From the NCBI RefSeq assembly GCF_029958905.1, contig NZ_CP124614.1:1116001-1180000 (forward strand): 64,000 nt of DNA, written 5' to 3'. Below, one piece after another: positions 57,414-64,000 of the stretch; positions within the stretch are counted from its first letter, which is position 1, and each line of letters begins with the position of its first letter. Position numbers and translations under genes: made by a program. This DNA is from Vibrio sp. YMD68. GTDB lineage: Bacteria > Pseudomonadota > Gammaproteobacteria > Enterobacterales > Vibrionaceae. The notes below the pieces were generated by a model. It was not told the origin of the DNA and did no database searches. It saw nothing but the letters and a program-made list of their open reading frames with translations.

Positions 57414-58028
57414 ATGAATCTATTATTCTCAAGATCGCTCCTAAGCTCGTTCTCTGCGTTGTTCTCTGTATTGTTACCAAGAGTAAGAGTGGTCACCATT
57501 TTTGTGGCAATGTCATTGTTGAGTGCGTGTTCAACGTTGCCTGAATCTCTTAGTACTGCCCCTGAGGAAACGGTGATTTCAGACTACTCTGTTTGGATGA
57601 ATGCCGAACCTCAAACCGGGCAGTTAGTGCGTCTTGGTGGCGTTATTGCGAGCACCACCAACCTGGCGAATAAAACACGCATTGAAGTGGTGAATTTACC
57701 GATTAACTCATCAGGGAAGCCAGATATTAATCTAGCGCCTAACGGTCGGTTTGTTGGGTATATCGATGGTTTTGTAGAGCCACTGGCGTATCAAAAGGGC
57801 CAGCTGATTACCGTCTTAGGGCAAAGTGATAGCCATGAAAAAATCATGGTGGGTGAATTTGAACAAGTGGTACCGGTTATCAGTATCACTGGGCATCATT
57901 TATGGAAAATTCAAGAAAGAGTCGTTATTGATGAAGTGAGGATTTCCCCATATTCATGCTTTAGCCTTTATTGTCGTCAGGTGGAATTTTCTCCTCGTCA
58001 CGGAAGAGTGATCCAAGAAGTTAGATAG
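57414..58028 (+). CDS. slp: Slp-family outer membrane lipoprotein
   Basis: A 204-residue protein with a lipoprotein signal (VAMSLLSACS, lipobox LSAC near residue 39) after an unusually long N-terminus. The body has VRLGGVIASTTNLANKTRIE and FVGYIDGFVEPLAYQKG, typical of the Slp/YeaY family. ATG 57414 is taken; even so the signal is longer than usual, and a later start could be real. Location after tsaB matches E. coli yeaY. Confidence 0.88.
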   Translation: MNLLFSRSLLSSFSALFSVLLPRVRVVTIFVAMSLLSACSTLPESLSTAPEETVISDYSVWMNAEPQTGQLVRLGGVIASTTNLANKTRIEVVNLPINSSGKPDINLAPNGRFVGYIDGFVEPLAYQKGQLITVLGQSDSHEKIMVGEFEQVVPVISITGHHLWKIQERVVIDEVRISPYSCFSLYCRQVEFSPRHGRVIQEVR

Positions 58029-58062
58029 CGTCGATTGGGATAAATAGAAGCGGATTGACTTG

Positions 58063-58137
58063 GTTCGTTTTAGGCATAACTGTTCGTTTAGGGTATGACT
58101 GTTCGTTTAGGGCATAATTATTAGTTTAGGGCTTAAC
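58063..58137. repeat. Degenerate 19-20-bp tandem repeats
   Basis: About four copies of a unit like GTTCGTTTAGGGCATAACT between slp and the hydrolase gene. Confidence 0.85.
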
Positions 58138-58138
58138 C

Positions 58139-59014
58139 ATGCGCCACAATACAATCAATATTGCCGACGGAGAGATCGCCACTCTGGAGTTAGGGTGCGC
58201 CGAAACTGCGCATACCACCGTTGTATTTGTTCATGGTTGGCTTGATAACGCAGCCAGCTTTAGTTCTATCCTACCTATGCTAGCCAATCTTGATTACGGA
58301 CTGCATCTTTGCGCCATTGATCTTCCCGGGCATGGTTTGTCTAGCCATAAGGGAGCGGGCAATTTTTACCCATTTCATGACTACATCGATGATCTTCACC
58401 AGATATTGACTACTTTGTCATCAAACAGGTTGGTGTTGGTGGGACATTCACTTGGTGCATTGATAGCAAGTTGCTATAGTGCTGCGTTTCCTGAACACGT
58501 TGCAGGATTGGTTCAGATTGAAGGCTTTGGCCCTCTTGCTGAATCTGCCGACAAAAGCGTCGAACGATTACGTCAAGGCGTGCTAAGCCGACAAAGACTT
58601 AGACGCAAACCCAAAAGAACGATAAGTAATCTAGAAGAGATGACCATGCGTCGGGCAACCCTCAATGGGCTCGATACCCGCTTAATCAGACCCGTGGTTG
58701 AGCGTGGAATGATTTGCCACCGGGGAGAGTGGCATTGGCGACACGATAGCCGATTACAAAGTGATTCGTTATATCGTATGTCACTGGAACACGCCGCCGC
58801 CGTGATTCAGAAGATTCATTGCCCTCAATTGGTTATTTTGGGGGATCAAGGATATGCCCATTTAAAAGACTTACTGCGCATTTCGAATCCGTTGGACGAC
58901 GTTGAGGCAATGACTAAAGTGAGTGTTGAGGTCACCAATGGGGCTCATCACTGTCATTTGCAGTCGCCTTCTAGTGTCACCGCTCTAATATTTGGTTTGC
59001 TTAACAAAATTTAA
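58139..59014 (+). CDS. Alpha/beta hydrolase, unknown substrate
   Basis: A 291-residue alpha/beta-fold hydrolase. The oxyanion region is VFVHGWLDNAASF, the nucleophile Ser is in LVGHSLGALIAS, and the acid and His are in the C-terminal part (ILGDQGYAHLKD, NGAHHCHLQSP). Similar to MhpC/YcdJ-like esterases. The repeat-bearing spacer separates it from slp. Substrate cannot be told. Confidence 0.88.
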   Translation: MRHNTINIADGEIATLELGCAETAHTTVVFVHGWLDNAASFSSILPMLANLDYGLHLCAIDLPGHGLSSHKGAGNFYPFHDYIDDLHQILTTLSSNRLVLVGHSLGALIASCYSAAFPEHVAGLVQIEGFGPLAESADKSVERLRQGVLSRQRLRRKPKRTISNLEEMTMRRATLNGLDTRLIRPVVERGMICHRGEWHWRHDSRLQSDSLYRMSLEHAAAVIQKIHCPQLVILGDQGYAHLKDLLRISNPLDDVEAMTKVSVEVTNGAHHCHLQSPSSVTALIFGLLNKI

Positions 59015-59114
59015 ACAAGTGTTTGAGTGTTACGTGCTCAAGTGCTTTGGCTGTGCTGTAATAGACGAATAATAATAACGGTCAATCAGCTTGCCGATAA
59101 TGAGGAACAATACC

Positions 59115-60809
59115 GTGGAAAAACCTTGGCTCACACGCTACCCAACAGACGTACCTGAAAACATTAACCCTGATCAGTACGCATCTCTCGTTGAGATGTT
59201 TGAACAGTCGGTGCAAAAGTTTGCCGATCAACCCGCCTTTATGAATATGGGCTCGGTGATGACATTCCGCAAACTTGAAGAGCGGAGCCGTGCTTTTTCA
59301 GCGTACCTACAAAATGAACTTAAGCTAAAAAAAGGCGATCGTGTCGCACTGATGATGCCAAACCTGCTTCAATATCCAGTCGCGCTATTTGGTGTATTGA
59401 GAGCCGGTATGATTGCCGTTAATGTGAACCCACTTTACACCCCACGAGAGCTCGAACATCAGCTAAATGATGCCGACGCAAAAGCCATAGTGATTGTCTC
59501 TAACTTTGCGAATACCCTAGAGCAGGTTGTCGACAAAACACCAGTGAAGCATGTGGTATTGACCAGTTTGGGTCAAATGCTCCCTCGCGCAAAAGGGACC
59601 ATTGTTGATTTTGTGGTTAAGTACGTAAAAGGCATGGTACCGAAATACAATTTGCCGGGTGCTATTTCTATGCGTCAAGCTCTTCACAAAGGACGCAGAC
59701 TTCAATACGTGAAGCCTCATATGTCGGGTGAAGATATCGCATTCTTGCAATACACGGGTGGTACGACCGGTGTTGCTAAAGGGGCGATTTTGACCCATCG
59801 CAATATGATCGCCAATGTCATGCAGGCAAAAGGCGCGTATGGTCCCGTATTGGCAGACGGTCGTGAACTGGTTGTGACTGCACTACCGCTTTACCATATT
59901 TTTGCGCTTACAGTGAACTGTTTACTATTTTTGGAAATTGGTGGAAGCAACCTTCTTATCACCAATCCACGAGACATTCCGGGCTTTATTAAAGAGCTTC
60001 AGAAATATCAGTTCACTGCGATCACAGGCGTAAACACGTTATTCAATGCGTTAGTCAATAATGAAGACTTTAACGAACTCGATTTCAGCAATTTACGATT
60101 GTCTGTTGGTGGCGGCATGGCGGTTCAACGCGTCGTGGCCGAAAAATGGAAGAAGATATCGGGTTGTTACTTACTGGAAGGTTACGGCTTGACAGAATGT
60201 GCCCCACTGGTGGCGGCATACCCTTACGACCTGACTGAGTACAATGGTTCTATTGGCCTACCGGTACCGTCGACGGAAGTTCGTATTGTGGACGACGAAG
60301 GCAAACTACTGGCAAATACGGAAGTTGGGGAACTGCAAGTTCGAGGCCCACAGGTTATGCAAGGCTACTGGCAGCGTCCGGAAGCAACCAAAGAGGTGAT
60401 TAACGCTGAAGGTTGGTTATCAACCGGTGATATCGTTAAGTTCGATGATCAAGGCTTCCTACATATTGTTGACCGAAAGAAAGACATGATTTTGGTGTCT
60501 GGCTTTAACGTCTATCCAAATGAGATTGAAGATGTTGTCGCGTCTCATGGCAAGGTATTAGAAGTGGCGGCGATAGGCCAAGAGCATGAAGTATCAGGCG
60601 AAATAGTGAAAATCTATGTTGTGAAGCGTGATCCTAGCTTAACCAAAGAGGAAGTGATTGCTCACTGTCGTGAACAGCTGACAGGTTATAAAGTCCCTAA
60701 GTTGGTGGAGTTTAAAGAAGAACTACCGAAAACGAACGTCGGTAAAATACTGCGTCGTGTTTTACGCGAAGAAAATGATGCTCAATTAGCTCAAAGAGAA
60801 AGTGCGTAA
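59115..60809 (+). CDS. fadD: Long-chain fatty acid-CoA ligase
   Basis: A 564-residue adenylate-forming enzyme. The AMP-binding P-loop is [18 protein letters not shown]. Motif II is [12 protein letters not shown], and the FACS signature is [18 protein letters not shown] with [16 protein letters not shown]. It activates fatty acids for beta-oxidation. The GTG at 59115 is chosen because the product starts like E. coli FadD ([12 protein letters not shown]) and GAGGAA lies 7 bp upstream; the frame opens earlier at 59091. Confidence 0.95.
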   Translation: MEKPWLTRYPTDVPENINPDQYASLVEMFEQSVQKFADQPAFMNMGSVMTFRKLEERSRAFSAYLQNELKLKKGDRVALMMPNLLQYPVALFGVLRAGMIAVNVNPLYTPRELEHQLNDADAKAIVIVSNFANTLEQVVDKTPVKHVVLTSLGQMLPRAKGTIVDFVVKYVKGMVPKYNLPGAISMRQALHKGRRLQYVKPHMSGEDIAFLQYTGGTTGVAKGAILTHRNMIANVMQAKGAYGPVLADGRELVVTALPLYHIFALTVNCLLFLEIGGSNLLITNPRDIPGFIKELQKYQFTAITGVNTLFNALVNNEDFNELDFSNLRLSVGGGMAVQRVVAEKWKKISGCYLLEGYGLTECAPLVAAYPYDLTEYNGSIGLPVPSTEVRIVDDEGKLLANTEVGELQVRGPQVMQGYWQRPEATKEVINAEGWLSTGDIVKFDDQGFLHIVDRKKDMILVSGFNVYPNEIEDVVASHGKVLEVAAIGQEHEVSGEIVKIYVVKRDPSLTKEEVIAHCREQLTGYKVPKLVEFKEELPKTNVGKILRRVLREENDAQLAQRESA

Positions 60810-60852
60810 TAACCCAGATCTCTGGCGATAACTTGTCAGAAACTTAATTGGG

Positions 60853-60882
60853 AATAGTGTTAGAATGCCGACATTACTGTCG
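60853..60882 (+). terminator. Terminator of fadD
   Basis: AATGCCGACA, a 4-base loop, TGTCGGCATTTTTATT. It lies inside the upstream extension of the rnd reading frame, which supports the later rnd start. Confidence 0.9.
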
Positions 60883-60921
60883 GCATTTTTATTGCCTCTA
60901 CAAAACATTAGCGAGTACTTT

Positions 60922-62040
60922 GTGAACTATCAAATCATTACCCAACCGTCCGATTTAGAGCGTGTCTGCCAACAAGCACAGCAGTCTGATGTTGTGATGC
61001 TTGATACAGAGTTCGTGAGAGTTCGAACTTTTTACCCTTTATTGGGCTTAATCCAGTTGTTCGATGGAGAGCAGTTGTCTCTGATCGATCCCACGGTTTT
61101 CGATGACATGTCACCATTCGTTGCCTTGTTGAAAGATACTTCTGTACTTAAAGTTCTGCACGCTTGCGGCGAAGATCTTGAGGTGTTCCAGAATGCTTTT
61201 GGTTGCACGCCTTTTCCAATGGTCGATACTCAGATTATGGCGGCGTTCTTGGGGCATGGTTTGTCAACGGGGTTTGCAAGCCTCGTTAACGAGTATATTG
61301 GTGTTGAATTGGATAAAAGTGAGTCACGTACGGATTGGATGGCACGACCATTGAGTGTTAAGCAGCTTGAATACGCGGCCGCTGATGTTTTTTATCTCTT
61401 ACCTCTGTATGAAAAGCTTCAAGAACAAACCATGCATGCTTGTTGGTGGGATGCAGCGTTAGAAGAGTCTGCCCATCTGGTGAGCAAACGAATTAAAGAC
61501 CTTGATAGCAATAACGTTTATCGCGAAATCAAAGGGGCATGGCAGTTGAAACCGAAGCAGCTTGCCATCTTAAAACCGTTAGCGACATGGCGTTACCAAG
61601 AAGCAAAGAAACGAGATTTGGCGTTAAACTTTGTTTTTAAAGAAACCGACTTATTGCTGGTTGCCCGCGATGCTATAACCAGCACACAGCAGATGGAGCA
61701 AGAAGGGATCGATTTTCGTTCGGTACGTCGACATGGGGCGCGTTTAGTGAGCATGGTTAAATCGGCTCAGCAAACCCCAGAAGATGAATATCCAGCAGCT
61801 ATAGACCGCTTAATGGACCACCCTGGATATAAGCAGCTATTCAAACATTTAAAAGATGAAGTCAAAAAAGCCTCGATTCAATCTGGGCTGGCCACTGAAT
61901 TTTTAGCGTCTAAAAAACAGCTGAATCAGTTACTGAGTTGGGTATGGAGAAATGACCGGGATCCGAGTCGATTACCGGATGTGATGCAAGGTTGGCGACT
62001 TGAATTGATGGGAGAAAATCTCAACAAATTGGTTAAGTAG
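60922..62040 (+). CDS. rnd: Ribonuclease D
   Basis: A 372-residue 3'-5' exoribonuclease. DEDDy motifs: VVMLDTEFVRVRTFYP, HACGEDLEVFQ and YAAADVFYLLPLY. A HRDC domain follows (KPKQLAILKPLATWRYQEAK). It trims tRNA and other RNA 3' ends. GTG 60922 gives the E. coli-like start (NYQIITQPSDLE). The longer frame from 60865 would include the fadD terminator and is rejected. The fadD-rnd order is conserved. Confidence 0.94.
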   Translation: MNYQIITQPSDLERVCQQAQQSDVVMLDTEFVRVRTFYPLLGLIQLFDGEQLSLIDPTVFDDMSPFVALLKDTSVLKVLHACGEDLEVFQNAFGCTPFPMVDTQIMAAFLGHGLSTGFASLVNEYIGVELDKSESRTDWMARPLSVKQLEYAAADVFYLLPLYEKLQEQTMHACWWDAALEESAHLVSKRIKDLDSNNVYREIKGAWQLKPKQLAILKPLATWRYQEAKKRDLALNFVFKETDLLLVARDAITSTQQMEQEGIDFRSVRRHGARLVSMVKSAQQTPEDEYPAAIDRLMDHPGYKQLFKHLKDEVKKASIQSGLATEFLASKKQLNQLLSWVWRNDRDPSRLPDVMQGWRLELMGENLNKLVK

Positions 62041-62339
62041 CGAAAGTCGTGAGTATCAACCGATCGCTGATGCAGCGGAGCGTTGTATTACTTTGTAGAT
62101 AAGTAAATAATCAGATAATCAGATAATCAGATAATCAGATAATCAGATAATCAGATAATCAGATAATCAGATAATCAGATAATCAGATAATCAGATAATC
62201 AGATAATCAGATAATCAGATAAGCAAATAAGCAAATAAGCAGTAAGGCAGTTAACGTTCCAAAGTGGGGGCAATGGAACGTTAAGCGCATTAGATGGGCT
62301 TCATGGTGCAGGTGGTAGAAGGATTAACGAAATGAAATG
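62041..62339. other. Intergenic region dominated by 8-bp repeats
   Basis: Between convergent rnd and maoP; no gene. The AGATAATC array makes up more than a third of it. Confidence 0.7.
62113..62220. repeat. Thirteen tandem 8-bp repeats (AGATAATC)
   Basis: Thirteen perfect copies plus a partial one. They are followed directly by two copies of a different 8-mer (AAGCAAAT, 62221-62236). Confidence 0.97.
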
Positions 62340-62705
62340 TTAGGCGACGTCGAGTGCCTCATCATCCATTGAATAATCAGACTCCATCAATGACATTTGA
62401 AACTTGGTGCGACTATTAAGGGTATGAAATGACTTTCGATCCCGTGCCAATCGAATGTATTTTAGCCATACATGTTCAAGTTTAGTTTTCGCTTTAGCTG
62501 GGTGTTTAAGAACCTTTAAAAAGTGTTTTTCGTCTGCGTTTTCAGGCAGTAATTCACCACTTTCAAGCGCTAGCATAGTTTCACCAAACGTCATTAAGAG
62601 TTCGTTTTCAAGTAAAGTGAAATCACCTGACTTGGCAAACCCTCTGGGAAACTTAACCATGTCGAAAAACCGTTTTTTACCGTGGCGAAATTGAATGTCA
62701 GTCAT
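62340..62705 (-). CDS. maoP: Macrodomain Ori organisation protein MaoP (YifE)
   Basis: A 121-residue protein starting MTDIQFRHGKKRFFD, with FPRGFAKSGDFTLLENELL and LEHVWLKYIRLARDRKSFH. This matches YifE/MaoP, which in E. coli acts with the DNA site maoS to define the Ori macrodomain. GAGG precedes the ATG at 62705. It is divergent from hdfR, as in enterobacteria. Confidence 0.94.
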   Translation of the reverse strand: MTDIQFRHGKKRFFDMVKFPRGFAKSGDFTLLENELLMTFGETMLALESGELLPENADEKHFLKVLKHPAKAKTKLEHVWLKYIRLARDRKSFHTLNSRTKFQMSLMESDYSMDDEALDVA

Positions 62706-62931
62706 AGAGACCTCAGAAAGCAACAAATAATGATGGAAAGAGGCTTAAAAGACACGCTGTCATTTAAGCGCCTATTAACTTCAAAGGAAGAATAGGATAT
62801 TGAAGTTAATGATGAAAACGAATTGTTTTTGTCGAATGGATAAAAATTTTTTATGATTTTCTGGCCGTTTACACCCCAGTGAAACAGGTGGTCGTGCCGT
62901 ATAATTCTTTTATTTTAAGTGTGAACAAACT
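62706..62931. promoter_or_regulatory. maoP/hdfR divergent promoter region
   Basis: 226 bp shared by the two divergent genes. In E. coli the maoS site lies in the equivalent interval; I did not identify a specific match. Confidence 0.5.
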
Positions 62932-63819
62932 ATGGATGTGAAAGTATTTCAGACCTTTTTAGAAGTTGCCAAAGAAAAACATTTTGGGCGAGCTTCTGAA
63001 AACCTATATATCACTCAGGCAGCAGTGAGTGCTCGAATTAAACAGCTCGAAGAGTATTTTGACGTTAAACTGTTTATTCGTCACCGTAACAACATCCAAC
63101 TGACTTCTGCGGGCCAGCGCTTGTTGGGTTATGCCGAAACGATGGTTTCCACCTTAAAGCAAGCCAGTTTTGAACTGTCACTTGAGAGTAATAAAACCAA
63201 ACAGTTGCTCATTGGTGGGACGCCCAATATCTGGGATGCGTACTTACAAAATGGTTTAAGTGTATTAACCGGCTCACTGGATGGTTATGGTTTTTCGGCA
63301 GAATCTTTAGGCCGTGAGCAGCTGCATAGAAATTTACTTGAGCATTCTCTAGATATCGCGTTTTCTTTTGACCCATTTAAATTAGAGGAATTCTGTAATC
63401 ATCAAATAGCAGAGCTGACCCTGATTTTGGTCTCGACAGAGCCGTCATCAGCTGAGAGCGCCTTTAGTAATAAATACGTGTATGTTGACTGGGGGACTCG
63501 TTTTACTTTCGAACACGCTGACAGACACCCCAATATCCCAGCCCCTTACCTGAGAACATCGACAGGTAGAATCGCCCTCGACTTTATTTTAGAGAAAGGT
63601 GGATGCGCCTATTTACCGTTGTCTTTGGCGGAGCCGTTCCTTGAGGCTGAGCAGTTATACCGAGTTGAAGAGACCGATGAGTGGTCGCGCCCTATTTATA
63701 TGAATTATAGAAAGAACAGTTATGTGGTTGAGTCTATTGAACGAGTCCGAGCACTCGTCGATACCATTAAGCCAACCAGCTCCTACCTTGTGCAGCAAGT
63801 CGGTGAAGGCATGGAGTAA
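62932..63819 (+). CDS. hdfR: LysR-type regulator HdfR
   Basis: A 295-residue LysR-type protein. The N-terminal helix-turn-helix (about 4-60) has LEVAKEKHFGRASENLYITQ and AAVSARIKQLEEYFDVKLF; the rest is the effector-binding domain. Similarity of the N-terminus and linkage to maoP identify HdfR, a repressor of flhDC in E. coli. A role in Vibrio is unknown. Confidence 0.92.
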   Translation: MDVKVFQTFLEVAKEKHFGRASENLYITQAAVSARIKQLEEYFDVKLFIRHRNNIQLTSAGQRLLGYAETMVSTLKQASFELSLESNKTKQLLIGGTPNIWDAYLQNGLSVLTGSLDGYGFSAESLGREQLHRNLLEHSLDIAFSFDPFKLEEFCNHQIAELTLILVSTEPSSAESAFSNKYVYVDWGTRFTFEHADRHPNIPAPYLRTSTGRIALDFILEKGGCAYLPLSLAEPFLEAEQLYRVEETDEWSRPIYMNYRKNSYVVESIERVRALVDTIKPTSSYLVQQVGEGME

Positions 63820-63899
63820 GGTTCGCTCTCCAAAATATTCGCTCTCCAAAATAAAAGATGAAGCCTGTCGAGGGGACGTTTCGGAAAATACATAAATAA

Positions 63900-63924
63900 A
63901 AGCCTCTAACAAAAGAGGCTCATA
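63900..63924 (-). terminator. Terminator-like hairpin downstream of hdfR
   Basis: AGCCTCT, a 6-base loop, AGAGGCT. The T-run (CTTTTATTTATG) is on the minus strand, so it may serve a convergent gene beyond the window edge as well as hdfR. Confidence 0.65.
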
Positions 63925-63980
63925 AACAGGACACAACAGCATTGAAACAATCACGGGCTAAGTGGCTAGTTTACTATTGA

Positions 63981-64000
63981 ACTAAGTAACTAAGTAACTA
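63981..64000. repeat. Start of an 8-bp tandem repeat array (ACTAAGTA)
   Basis: Two and a half copies are visible; the array runs off the window end. Confidence 0.85.

Noticed and set aside
60865..60921. N-terminal extension of RNase D
   Set aside because: It is encoded within the fadD terminator and does not match the family start.
62113..62220. CRISPR-like array
   Set aside because: The units are 8 bp, directly adjacent and without spacers; no cas genes are present.

Overview
The window looks like a chromosomal segment of a marine gammaproteobacterium, very probably genus Vibrio. The evidence is the housekeeping block in the second half (rlmA, yeaD, gapA, msrB, yeaC, ansA, sppA, fadH, purU, yoaA, tsaB, slp, fadD, rnd, maoP/hdfR), a chitinase, a pectin-use locus, and many intergenic arrays of 8-bp tandem repeats. 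I saw no rRNA, tRNA or CRISPR array.

Region 1 (1-6843) is the most unusual part: a diversity-generating retroelement (DGR) damaged by insertion sequences. A surface-protein gene of 258-bp Ig-like repeats, cut by the left window edge, ends in a DUF1566/C-type-lectin-like domain whose last 147 bp are the variable repeat (VR). A small MutS-domain-I-like protein follows, then an adenine-rich template repeat (TR, 2163-2300). Next come a truncated IS5-type element, a fragment of a second DUF1566 gene, a frameshifted IS66-type element, a DGR-type reverse transcriptase whose 3' end is replaced by the IS66 end, and a divergent avd accessory gene. Substitutions between TR and VR favour template adenines, but a 9-nt length difference and several non-adenine changes mean this TR is not the exact recent parent of this VR.

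Region 2 (about 6.9-18.1 kb) is AT-rich accessory DNA. It holds a four-gene alternate chaperone-usher (CS1/CFA-I-type) fimbrial operon, a small secreted protein, an orphan hybrid histidine kinase, a secreted trypsin-like protease, a DUF723 zinc-finger protein and a membrane diguanylate cyclase, with long gene-poor stretches.

Region 3 (18.3-22.2 kb) has small conserved proteins (DUF1244, two cysteine-cluster proteins), a DEDD exonuclease and a cNMP/CBS/DUF294 protein. Region 4 (22.3-34.2 kb) is a coherent pectin/oligogalacturonate catabolic locus. It comprises an IclR regulator (KdgR-like), KduD, a YgjV-like membrane protein, KdgF, an RpiB-fold isomerase probably replacing KduI, KdgK, Eda, a KdgM-type porin, a PL9 pectate lyase, a sodium:solute symporter and PL22 oligogalacturonate lyase. 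A repeated AAAACnnnGTTTC-like box precedes several of its transcription units and is the likely regulator operator. The genes describe a route in which polymer is cut in the periplasm or outside, oligomers cross the porin and symporter, Ogl releases monomers, KdgF/isomerase/KduD convert these to 2-keto-3-deoxygluconate, and KdgK and Eda give pyruvate and glyceraldehyde-3-phosphate.

Region 5 (34.6-64 kb) is mostly conserved core: a GH18 chitinase, a BCCT transporter, rlmA, a deletion scar joining remnants of an SLC13 transporter and malic enzyme, then the conserved genes listed above. The window ends with divergent maoP and hdfR.
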